A stretch of DNA of 64,000 nt from Paenibacillus alkalitolerans (lineage in GTDB: Bacteria > Bacillota > Bacilli > Paenibacillales > YIM-B00363): positions 124,001-188,000 of the forward strand of contig NZ_JAEMXM010000003.1 in assembly GCF_016482785.1 (NCBI RefSeq), given 5' to 3'. The translations under genes and the position numbers were made by a program. Of this stretch, positions 43,326-50,897 are shown piece after piece; positions within the stretch are counted from its first letter, which is position 1, and each line of letters starts with the position of its first letter. The notes under the pieces are model-generated. The model saw only the letters and a program-made list of their open reading frames with translations, had not been told where the DNA came from and made no database searches.

Positions 43326-43982
43326 ATCCGAATGAGCTTGAGATCATTGAACGTCATACGACGCCTAGAGGAGAAATTCAACTGCAGCGCAGGGGAGCCG
43401 ACTACGAAATCATAAGCAATGGAACATTCCTAATGGCTACCCGCAACGGCGGGTCTGAAAGGCTGTTAGTGAAAAAGGCGATGGATGCCTGCGGCCCAAG
43501 GAAACTGCTCCGTTCTTATCGGCGGTCTGGGAGTCGGTTATTCGTTGGCGGAAGCTTTAAACTATACCAATGTTCAACGAGTTACAGTAGTAGAAATAGA
43601 GGAAAAAATTATACAATGGAACAAGATATATTTATCTTCATTCTCTGGCAGCACATTGGATAACGCGAAAACCAAAATAGTTAATGACGACATGATTTGG
43701 TGGATGTTTCAGACGGAGGACAAATTTGACGTAGTCTGCCTGGATATTGACAACGGTCCCGATTGGACCGTGTTTGAGAGTAATAATTCCCTTTATCGGG
43801 AGGAGGGGTTGGCGGCTGTTTCCCGTCTGTTGCGTCCGAATGGTGTGATATCCTTTTGGAGTGCGTCTGCCTCTCCGATTTTTAAGAGACGACTGCAGGA
43901 GTATTTCGCTGACGTGGAAGAGATAGCGGTAGAGCTAGGGCATAATGTCGCACCGGACTTTATTTACATTGCGAAAAGGTAG
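43322..43982 (+). pseudogene. Spermidine-synthase-like SAM methyltransferase, frameshifted
   Basis: The first frame begins at ATG 43322 (MNPNELEIIERHTTPRGEIQ) and the second continues from about 43498 with CSVLIGGLGVGYSLAEALN (SAM-binding glycine loop), VTVVEIEEKIIQWN, and DVVCLDIDNGPDW. Removing one C from the GGCCC run at 43493-43497 joins both into about 219 residues with an unbroken Rossmann core. The fold is that of polyamine-synthase-like enzymes (PABS group). The frameshift is an insertion, either decay or a sequencing error. It overlaps the ArsR gene by 4 bases and is 17 bases before thyX. Confidence 0.8.
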
Positions 43983-43999
43983 AAACGGAGTTGGACATT

Positions 44000-44704
44000 T
44001 TGAATATTATCGATGTGCTGGATAAGGGTTACGTCAGGCTGGTCAATCACATGGGCTCCGATCTAACGGTAGTTAACGCTGCGCGTGTTTCTTATGCGAA
44101 GGAATCGAAGGAGTTAACCGAGAAAGATATCAAGCTCATTAAATTTCTTGCCAAAGAGGGTCATACGTCTCCTTTTCGCCATGCAGTATTGCAATTTGAA
44201 GTCTATGCGCCGCTAATGATTTGCAGGCAGTGGTGGAAATACGTAACCGGATCCGCTCATTATGAAGGAACCGGCGACAGTTTGGAGGCGTGGAACGAAT
44301 CCAGCAGAAGATATATTACGGAAGAACCGACATTTTACATTCCTTCCAAGGATCAATGGAGAGGCAAGCCCGAGAACAGCAAACAAGGCAGCGGAGACGC
44401 GGTTGAGCCGGAACTGGGCGAGAAGCTTACGCGCGAATTGATGGAGTATGTAGAACAGGGAGTCGCAAAGTACGAAGCGGCATTAGCGGACGGTGTATGC
44501 GCCGAGCAAGCGAGGCTGTTCTTGCCCGCATATGGAATGTATGTCCGTTGGTATTGGACGGCGTCGCTTCAGTCGGTTGCTCACTTCTTAAATCAGCGGC
44601 TGGCCCATGACGCTCAAGTGGAAATTCAACTGTACGCTAAAGCTGTTCTTGAGCTGACTAATCCTCTGTTTCCGAATGCTCTCAACGAAATGCTGGAGAG
44701 CTAG
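44000..44704 (+). CDS. thyX: Flavin-dependent thymidylate synthase
   Basis: A ThyX protein of about 234 residues that makes dTMP from dUMP with methylene-THF, FAD and NADPH, leaving THF. Family signs are NAARVSYAKESKEL, EGHTSPFRHAVLQFEVYAP, and the signature region CRQWWKYV, an insert, then AWNESSRRY; FLPAYGMYVRWYWTASLQS and LNQRLAHDAQVEIQLYA follow. The usual RHRxxS is replaced by this W-K-Y variant with an insert, a subgroup I recall from Bacillus. Start may be TTG 43991 or TTG 44000; GGAG at 43987 fits the latter. Part of the one-carbon operon. Confidence 0.9.
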   Translation: MNIIDVLDKGYVRLVNHMGSDLTVVNAARVSYAKESKELTEKDIKLIKFLAKEGHTSPFRHAVLQFEVYAPLMICRQWWKYVTGSAHYEGTGDSLEAWNESSRRYITEEPTFYIPSKDQWRGKPENSKQGSGDAVEPELGEKLTRELMEYVEQGVAKYEAALADGVCAEQARLFLPAYGMYVRWYWTASLQSVAHFLNQRLAHDAQVEIQLYAKAVLELTNPLFPNALNEMLES

Positions 44705-44890
44705 TTACAAATCCCACTGGAAATTGATATACTGATTTTAGCAAAATCGTCTATGTGTAACTGGCGTAACGTGGATACCACGGGGGAGCACATGGCAATA
44801 CAGCCGAACGCCTGGGCAAAGTATTTGGTGGTCGAACCGGCCATCGAATACTTTTTTTGTTTTCTATCATAATTGATGGAGGCGAACGGA

Positions 44891-45760
44891 ATGGGCATGA
44901 TGTTAAAAACAAAACAATTGGCGGATCAACTAGCGGACTCAATCAAGCTACAGGTGACTGAATGGAAAGAACGGGGCATACAACCCGCGATGTGCACCAT
45001 ATTGGTGAAAGGCGATCCCGCGTCGGAGTACTACGCTAAAGTAAAAGAAAAGCTGGCTCGTAAGCTCGGTATAGCATTTCACTTGCTGACATTCGATGAC
45101 GATGTTACCGAACGTCGGCTTCTTGAGGAAATCGACAAGCTAAATTCGGACTCGGACGTTCACGGCATTATGCTGGAGCTGCCGGTTCCGAAACACATTA
45201 GCGTGCAAAAGCTGTCGGATGATATTTTTCCTCTTAAAGACGTGGACGGAATATCGTCGGCGAATAAACTGGCATGTATGACGGGCGGTAAAGGATTATT
45301 TCCTGCTACTCCGCAATCGTGCATCCGAATCCTTCAACATTTTGGATTTCCGTTACGGGGAAGCAACGTAACTCTTATTGGGCGCGGAGAGACTGTCGGA
45401 CGACCGCTCATGCACCTGCTGCTGCGAGAGAACGCCACACTAACCATTTGTCATTCGCATACGAAAGATTTGTCCGCCCACATTGCAAAATCGGAAATTT
45501 TGATATCAGCCGCGGGAAAAGCCGGACTCGTCACGTGCGATATGGTTCATCCTGAGCTTGTCGTCATTGATGCCGGCATTAACGATACGGGAAGCGGAAT
45601 AACAGGGGACGTATCGCCGGAGGTATTCGATGCGGTGAAGGCGATGACGCCTGTGCCCGGCGGAGTAGGGACTTTAACGAGCGTTATCTTGTTTGAAAAT
45701 TTGATGAAAGCAATGGTTCTGCAAAAAGACGGCGAGGTGAACAAGCATGGCGGTGTTTGA
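44891..45760 (+). CDS. folD: Methylene-THF dehydrogenase/cyclohydrolase (FolD)
   Basis: A 289-residue bifunctional enzyme linking methylene-, methenyl- and formyl-THF. Catalytic Lys is in SEYYAKVKEKLARKLG, LPLKDVDG-like Asp in FPLKDVDGISSANKL, PATPQSCIRIL replaces the common PCTPxG, the NADP loop is GRGETVGRPLMHLLL, and the end is PVPGGVGTLTSVILFENLM. GGAGG at 44878-44882 fits ATG 44891 over the earlier ATG 44873. It overlaps the next gene by 14 bp. A genome of this kind normally has a housekeeping folD elsewhere, so this may be a second copy. Confidence 0.92.
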   Translation: MGMMLKTKQLADQLADSIKLQVTEWKERGIQPAMCTILVKGDPASEYYAKVKEKLARKLGIAFHLLTFDDDVTERRLLEEIDKLNSDSDVHGIMLELPVPKHISVQKLSDDIFPLKDVDGISSANKLACMTGGKGLFPATPQSCIRILQHFGFPLRGSNVTLIGRGETVGRPLMHLLLRENATLTICHSHTKDLSAHIAKSEILISAAGKAGLVTCDMVHPELVVIDAGINDTGSGITGDVSPEVFDAVKAMTPVPGGVGTLTSVILFENLMKAMVLQKDGEVNKHGGV

Positions 45761-46370
45761 TCAGTCCATCCGACAATTCTTAGAAGAGGCCGGTTCGAAG
45801 TCGCCCACACCGGGCGGGGGAAGTATAGCGGCTCTAGCTGCGGCGCTGGGGGCATCTATGGGGGCAATGGTCGCGAATATAACTGTCGGTTCCAAATATG
45901 AAGCGATGCAGGATGACATGAAAGCTGTTGTCGGTAAAATGGTATCGGCAATTGAACAATTTGAGAACATTTTGATGAAAGATATGGATTGCTTTAATAG
46001 CTACATGACCGCGTTGAGCATGCCTAAGAGATCGGAACAAGAAAAAGCCGCCCGGTCATATGCCATACAGGAAGCAGCTAAACGCGCCGCAGATGTACCG
46101 CTTGAACTAATGATGCGGTGCGAGGAAATAATAAATGTCTTGGAAGAAGTAACGAACCAAGTGAATAAGAACGTTATATCGGACCTTGGGATCGCTGTAA
46201 TTATGCTGGAGGCGGCAATTCAGTCGGCATGGATTACCGTCGAAATTAACTTGGGCAGCATTAAAAATGACGGCTTGAAGCAGAAGTATTTAGAAGCGGG
46301 AGCGGCTATTCTCAAGAAATCGGCAGAAACAAAGCAGAATGTGTTGCAGCGTGTAAGAAGCCGGTTATAA
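45747..46370 (+). CDS. Cyclodeaminase/cyclohydrolase (FTCD_C, FchA-like)
   Basis: A 207-residue all-helical protein of the formimido-THF cyclodeaminase family. SPTPGGGSIAALAAALGASMG near the N-terminus is the folate-binding glycine-rich motif; VNKNVISDLGIAVIMLEAAI is typical of the C-terminal half. It makes methenyl-THF from formimino-THF or, in some members, hydrolyses methenyl-THF. Its start lies inside folD (14-bp overlap), so FolD and this enzyme are made together and would channel methylene-, methenyl- and formyl-THF next to ThyX. Confidence 0.9.
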   Translation: MAVFDQSIRQFLEEAGSKSPTPGGGSIAALAAALGASMGAMVANITVGSKYEAMQDDMKAVVGKMVSAIEQFENILMKDMDCFNSYMTALSMPKRSEQEKAARSYAIQEAAKRAADVPLELMMRCEEIINVLEEVTNQVNKNVISDLGIAVIMLEAAIQSAWITVEINLGSIKNDGLKQKYLEAGAAILKKSAETKQNVLQRVRSRL

Positions 46371-46482
46371 AAGCTTGTATAAGTTTGAAACACAAAGGTG
46401 ACAATAGTTGCAAATCGTACAAAACGTACAAATTGTACAAGCCGCTGTCATATGTTAGTATTGGAGGTGGGGAGGTGTGTTT

Positions 46483-46923
46483 ATGCACGCATCAGCTTTG
46501 AAATCATCGGATGTGCGTAAAAATTTTCGCGAGGTTGTAGATACGGTAATCCATAAAGCACCTGCTGTTGTAAACAGGCACTCAGACCACTTCATTATGA
46601 TTAATACAAATCAATTTGCAGCAGCTTTGCAATATCTTCAATTCAACGTTACAGTAGAGCCCGACAGTGACGGCTCGTTTTTGGCAACCAGTATTGAAAT
46701 CGATGATATCTTTGCATCCGGTGAAACGCGGGAAGAAGCAGTGAACGCACTGGCTAAAGAGTTAGTTGAGTATGCTCAAGAATACATGGACCAAGACCAT
46801 TTTTACTTGCACTTTAACGCACCTAATCGGAAAGGACATTTCCCATATGTCCTTAAGATTATGATGCAGGATTCTTTGGATGCCGTGGTCTCGCTTCTAG
46901 ATGTCAAATACAAGAGATTATAG
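46483..46923 (+). CDS. Orphan antitoxin-like protein (Phd/YefM-like N-terminus, HicB-like C-terminus)
   Basis: A 146-residue protein. The N-terminus (ASALKSSDVRKNFREVVDTV and VVNRHSDHFIMINTNQF) has the Phd/YefM DNA-binding pattern; the C-terminal half (VTVEPDSDGSFLATSIEIDD and TREEAVNALAKELVEYAQ) looks like a HicB-type partial RNase H fold. GGGGAGG fits ATG 46483 rather than GTG 46477. No toxin gene of the RelE, Doc or HicA type is beside it. A paralogue with the same layout lies at 50414-50827. Confidence 0.75.
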   Translation: MHASALKSSDVRKNFREVVDTVIHKAPAVVNRHSDHFIMINTNQFAAALQYLQFNVTVEPDSDGSFLATSIEIDDIFASGETREEAVNALAKELVEYAQEYMDQDHFYLHFNAPNRKGHFPYVLKIMMQDSLDAVVSLLDVKYKRL

Positions 46924-46944
46924 AAGGTTCTGCGAAGTGGAGCG

Positions 46945-46985
46945 AAAATCACCGCACTTTGAAGCTTTGAAGTACGGTGATTTTT
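46945..46985. terminator. Terminator between antitoxin-like gene and kinase
   Basis: AAAATCACCGCACTT faces AAGTACGGTGATTTTT with one mismatch around a 10-base loop, flanked by A and T runs, so it can work in both directions between these convergent genes. Confidence 0.85.
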
Positions 46986-47017
46986 GCTTTCGAAGTACCG
47001 TCGCATCGAACGAGGCT

Positions 47018-48013
47018 TCATATTTCCCCCAATACTTTCTCCAGCGAATCCCACTGAGCGGCGGTCCATATCATTTCTTCCGCAAACCTCTTCGGAGCCG
47101 TGCTGAATAATTCCATTGACGGCCGCAGCCACCAGAATGATTCGATCAACCAGCAATGACGTACCCCGTTCAATAGTTCTCTCTTAGGCAATGGACGGAT
47201 TTTGCGGTACCCTTCGGCGAACGCCGCGGCAATGTCTTGACGAAATATACCCCCGCTTAATGAGCAGGATAAAATCGCCCTTCCAATATCCAAGAGGGGA
47301 AAGGAATATCGGATTCTATCGAAATCGACGATAGCGGACAGACGATCCGGAGCGAACAACAAGTTATCCACCCAGAGATCGAGGTGCGTCCAACCCGGGC
47401 TGCTTTCAGCAAAAGAATGATCATCAAGCTGATCGAGGACGTCCCTCTGCAATTGCAAAGCATAGCGGGTACTTAGCGAAGCTGTCTTGACCTGTTCCCA
47501 TCGATCGTACCAAGATTGAATCATCTTCGTTTTGTCTAATTTCCATACAGGCTCTTCGGGACGATTCACGCCTTGCATTCCTTCATCGCTTGGATTCCAT
47601 GCATTATGCATTTCCGCTGTCGTCATTCCCAGGCTGTACATTTGCAGCTCGTTCACTTGTCCCACTGTGACCATTTCACCCGGTTGGAACTCCATTAATA
47701 CAAACTTCCTTCCGGAAGGCACGGCATGCAAATAGCTTTGCTCCTCGTTACAATAAAGTCTCGGGCACAACCCTCCGGATTGGTGGAATATCATCTGAAG
47801 ACGAAGAGCGGCGGCGATTTCGTCCCAAATCGTCGACAGATGGTTGCGGTACCTGTGCGGATGATAGCTTTTCGCAAATAATGTACCTTTGTTTGTTTCC
47901 AAAATCCATTTCTCGTTTAGATAACCGCGGCGGATGGATTCGGAGCTATGTACGGCGATACCTAACTCTTTCTTGATCGTGTCAATGATTTCTGTCAGCA
48001 ATGCGTCGTGCAT
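47018..48013 (-). CDS. APH-fold small-molecule kinase (CotS/homoserine kinase II-like)
   Basis: A 331-residue protein of the aminoglycoside phosphotransferase fold. The catalytic loop is GWTHLDLWVDNLLF (HxDxxxxN, about residue 215) and the metal-binding Asp is in AIVDFDRI. The N-lobe contains RRGYLNEKWILETNKGTLFAKS. It would phosphorylate a small alcohol or choline-like substrate, or act in the spore coat as CotS-like proteins do. A resistance function is not implied. It converges with the antitoxin-like gene. Confidence 0.8.
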   Translation of the reverse strand: MHDALLTEIIDTIKKELGIAVHSSESIRRGYLNEKWILETNKGTLFAKSYHPHRYRNHLSTIWDEIAAALRLQMIFHQSGGLCPRLYCNEEQSYLHAVPSGRKFVLMEFQPGEMVTVGQVNELQMYSLGMTTAEMHNAWNPSDEGMQGVNRPEEPVWKLDKTKMIQSWYDRWEQVKTASLSTRYALQLQRDVLDQLDDHSFAESSPGWTHLDLWVDNLLFAPDRLSAIVDFDRIRYSFPLLDIGRAILSCSLSGGIFRQDIAAAFAEGYRKIRPLPKRELLNGVRHCWLIESFWWLRPSMELFSTAPKRFAEEMIWTAAQWDSLEKVLGEI

Positions 48014-48144
48014 TCTCCACCTCCAATTGCAGGTGAATAATAAGTTCGAAGTAGCGGCCGGCTTTTCCTGCTAATTTCCAACTTTCATTTGCTTGACGGA
48101 TGGGACAATATGATGTAAATTATTTGAAATTACAGCAAAAGGCT

Positions 48145-48385
48145 TCGACCAAGGACTAATGCTTGTATCCGGCCGTTCAAGAGAGGAAATCCGCAGGCTG
48201 AAAGATTTCCCGGTACGAATAAGCATGTCCCGCCTTGGTAGCCGCATTGGTGAACGCCGCGTAAGCTAAGTAGCCGATGCCGGGGTCAGCCCGTTATCCG
48301 ATAGAGGAGCATTTTTATTTGAGATGCTTGAATTTAGGGTGGTACCACGAACGCATTCGTCCCTTACGAGTGCGTTTTTTTATTT
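48145..48385 (+). promoter_or_regulatory. T-box riboswitch (proline) upstream of proS
   Basis: The T-box core AGGGTGGTACCACG is at 48336-48349, followed by the terminator AACGCATTCGT / ACGAGTGCGTT and TTTTTTT (48350-48381). Stem I appears to begin at CCAAGG near 48149, pairing with CCTTGG near 48230; the specifier side reads ATGTCCCGCC, whose CCC or CCG both mean proline. Uncharged tRNA-Pro would favour the antiterminator and expression of proS 22 bases downstream. Confidence 0.9.
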
Positions 48386-48407
48386 CAATTGAAATGGAGG
48401 ATGCTGC

Positions 48408-50111
48408 ATGCGCCAAAATAAAATGTTGATTCCAACGTTACGTGAGGCTCCCTCGGAGGCGGAGGCGGCGAGTCATCAACTGCTGCTGCGCGCGGGATTT
48501 ATACGGCAGACGGCTGCCGGGGTGTACGCCTATTTGCCGCTCGGATGGCGTGTGCTCAATAGAGTCGCAAATATCGTCCGGGAAGAGTTGGATCATATTG
48601 ATGCACTGGAAATCCTCATGCCCGCCATGCAGCCGGCGGAGCTGTGGCATCAGTCCGGCCGCTACCAGGTGTACGGTGAGGAATTGATCCGTTTCAAAGA
48701 CCGGCATGATCGGGAATTTGCGCTTGGCCCGACCCATGAAGAAGTGATTACGTCGTTAGTCGGAAATGAAGTTTCGTCCTATCGTAAGCTTCCTCTGGTA
48801 TTGTATCAGATCCAAACGAAATTCCGCGACGAGAGACGGCCTCGATTCGGATTGCTTCGGGGGCGCGAGTTCCTTATGAAGGACGCTTATTCTTTCCATG
48901 CGGATTGGGAAAGTCTCGATCATTCGTACTGGCGCATGTATGAGGCGTATACCAAAATCTTTACCCGATGCGGATTGAACTTTCGGGCCGTACAAGCGGA
49001 TCCCGGAGCGATCGGCGGGGAAGGTGGTACTCACGAATTTATGGCGTTGGCGGACATCGGCGAAGATACGGTCGTCACATGCACGGATTGCGACTATGCC
49101 GCTAACTTGGAGAAGGCGGAAGCCGGTTACCGAAATTCGTCCGAAACGTTCGCCGATATTGAAGCACCATATGAAATGTTCAGCACGCCGAATATTAAGA
49201 CCATTAATGAGTTGGTTGGCTTCACGGGCGTTGACGCCAAACACATTGTAAAGACACTTATTTATATGTCGGACGGAAACCCGGTTGCCGTATTGGTCCG
49301 TGGAGACCGCGAGGTTAACGAGATTAAATTAAAAAATGCCCTCGGCGCCGAACAACTCGAATTGGCCGATACTGCGACAACGGAACAGGTTATAGGCGCG
49401 CCGGTCGGTTTTGCGGGACCGGTCGGTCTATCCGTCCCAATATTGGCGGACAAAGAAGTGACAGCGATAGGTGCGGTTATTGCCGGGGCCAACAAGAAGG
49501 ACCACCACCTGAAAAATGTCGTGCCCGGACGGGATTTTCAAGCAGACGCAGCGCACGATATTCGAAATGCCGCGCAAGGCGACCCCTGTCCGCAATGTTC
49601 CGGAACGCTGCAGTTTCATCGGGGAATTGAAATCGGGCACGTATTTAAGCTGGGAACGAAGTACAGCGGCAAGCTGGGAGCGGCGGTATTAGACGATTCC
49701 GGGCACAACCGAAGCATGATCATGGGATGTTACGGAATAGGGATTTCACGCATTTTGTCCGCGATTGTGGAACAAAACCGTGATCCGGACGGAATTGTTT
49801 GGACGGCTTCGATTGCGCCGTTTCATGTCCATATGATTGTCGTGGCGGTTGCCGACAATGGACAAATGCAGCTGGCGGAAGACATGTATGTGCGGCTCAA
49901 GCAAAGAGGAGTCGAGGTGCTGCTCGACGATCGGGAGGAACGTCCGGGCGTTAAGTTCAAAGACGCCGATCTGATCGGCATTCCTGTCCGAATAACGATC
50001 GGCAAGCGGGCAGGCGAAGGAATGGTCGAGTATAAGGAGCGCAGGAGCGGCGAACAGACGGTTATAAGTGTGGAAGAGGCCGTTTCGCGAGTTTGCGGGT
50101 ATGTTTTGTAA
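48408..50111 (+). CDS. proS: Prolyl-tRNA synthetase, bacterial type with editing domain
   Basis: A 567-residue class II synthetase charging tRNA-Pro. Motif 2 region is YQIQTKFRDERRPRFGLLRG, motif 3 is GCYGIGISRILSAIVEQ, with the inserted editing (INS) domain between (about 225-390) and an anticodon-binding domain at the C-terminus (DDREERPGVKFKDADLIGIP). ATGGAGGATGCTGC precedes ATG 48408. Control by its own T-box, and the neighbouring T-box-controlled MetRS, suggests this may be a second, inducible copy, since the housekeeping proS of Bacillota usually sits after rseP/dxr; this cannot be checked here. Confidence 0.95.
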   Translation: MRQNKMLIPTLREAPSEAEAASHQLLLRAGFIRQTAAGVYAYLPLGWRVLNRVANIVREELDHIDALEILMPAMQPAELWHQSGRYQVYGEELIRFKDRHDREFALGPTHEEVITSLVGNEVSSYRKLPLVLYQIQTKFRDERRPRFGLLRGREFLMKDAYSFHADWESLDHSYWRMYEAYTKIFTRCGLNFRAVQADPGAIGGEGGTHEFMALADIGEDTVVTCTDCDYAANLEKAEAGYRNSSETFADIEAPYEMFSTPNIKTINELVGFTGVDAKHIVKTLIYMSDGNPVAVLVRGDREVNEIKLKNALGAEQLELADTATTEQVIGAPVGFAGPVGLSVPILADKEVTAIGAVIAGANKKDHHLKNVVPGRDFQADAAHDIRNAAQGDPCPQCSGTLQFHRGIEIGHVFKLGTKYSGKLGAAVLDDSGHNRSMIMGCYGIGISRILSAIVEQNRDPDGIVWTASIAPFHVHMIVVAVADNGQMQLAEDMYVRLKQRGVEVLLDDREERPGVKFKDADLIGIPVRITIGKRAGEGMVEYKERRSGEQTVISVEEAVSRVCGYVL

Positions 50112-50158
50112 AAAGGGGAGTGGAACCGGAATGAGAAATTTTTTGATCGGCCAATACT

Positions 50159-50377
50159 GTGACGGATAAAGTTGAATACAACCATCACCCCGTACTGCCG
50201 GAACAGAAGCCGAAAGACGGCTGGGCGCCGATAGAAGAGTATTTGGAGATCATTAGAGAAGAAAATCCCGGCATTAAAGTTATGTTCGAACACAGATCGG
50301 ATGCTATAAGCGACGAAGAGCTGGAGCGGTGTTATAGTTGGGTGGAGAGTGTGTTGTGTTACCGTGAAAATTTTTAA
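50159..50377 (+). CDS. Small hypothetical protein
   Basis: A 72-residue hydrophilic protein (MTDKVEYNHHPVLPEQKPKD onward, ending VLCYRENF) starting at GTG 50159. A 12-codon leader frame (ATG 50131 to TAA 50167, good AAAAGGGGAG site) overlaps its start, so its translation may be coupled to the leader. The middle (IEEYLEIIREENPGIKVMFE) looks like real protein. Family unknown. Confidence 0.55.
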   Translation: MTDKVEYNHHPVLPEQKPKDGWAPIEEYLEIIREENPGIKVMFEHRSDAISDEELERCYSWVESVLCYRENF

Positions 50378-50413
50378 TTAACCAGCGCTCTTGGTCTTTC
50401 CAACTCGGCATTC

Positions 50414-50827
50414 TTAACCGTGCAGCAAACGGGCTACGGATTCGACGTCGTCTTCAAGCAAGACGCGAACAATGTATGGTGCGTGAGCATGAGTATTAGG
50501 GGCGTTATAATACCTAGGGTAGTTTGCGATATAGTCTTGTGAATATTCAACCAACTGACGTGCCAATTCGAAACGAAGTTCTTCAATGGTCTCTGAGTCC
50601 GCAACGATAAAATCGATCTCTTTGATGCTGCCCGCATACCGCCCGTCTTCATCCTGCTCATATTCGAAATTCAATTCATAGACGGAAAGAAAAAAACGCA
50701 TATGTTCCCTAGATGCAGCGAAAATGATGTCACGGTTCCGGCGCACGGCTTGCGGCTTTTCGCGTACGACGGTATCAATAAAACTGCTCATATTCGCTCT
50801 AACTTCCGTCGCTAAAAGAGCTTCCAT
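50414..50827 (-). CDS. Orphan antitoxin-like protein, paralogue of 46483-46923
   Basis: A 137-residue protein with the same layout as the one at 46483: a Phd/YefM-like start (TEVRANMSSFIDTVVREKPQ, AVRRNRDIIFAASREHMRFF) and a HicB-like end (YEQDEDGRYAGSIKEIDFIV, ELARQLVEYSQDYI, then a HAPYIVRVLLEDDVESVARLL tail matching FPYVLKIMMQDSLDAVVSLL of the other). AGGAGGG is 7 bases before ATG 50827 and only one before 50833. No toxin is adjacent. Confidence 0.75.
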   Translation of the reverse strand: MEALLATEVRANMSSFIDTVVREKPQAVRRNRDIIFAASREHMRFFLSVYELNFEYEQDEDGRYAGSIKEIDFIVADSETIEELRFELARQLVEYSQDYIANYPRYYNAPNTHAHAPYIVRVLLEDDVESVARLLHG

Positions 50828-50847
50828 AATCATCCCTCCTACACCTC

Positions 50848-50882
50848 CAAAAAAACTCCTGATTTTTCAGTGAAATCAGGAG
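50848..50882 (-). terminator. Terminator of the sugar dehydrogenase gene
   Basis: CTCCTGATTT faces AAATCAGGAG around a 7-base loop, with an A-run at 50848-50855 giving U's on the minus strand. It ends the transcript of the gene at 50898-52043. Confidence 0.9.
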
Positions 50883-50897
50883 CCAATGTAGATAAAG

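Noticed and set aside
44705-44890. Separate small gene or riboswitch between thyX and folD
   Set aside because: The 186-bp gap has no recognisable aptamer, ribosome binding site or open frame on the operon strand.
46901-47110. Candidate toxin gene downstream of the first antitoxin-like gene
   Set aside because: The frame runs through a terminator hairpin and antisense to the conserved APH-fold kinase; no toxin family features.
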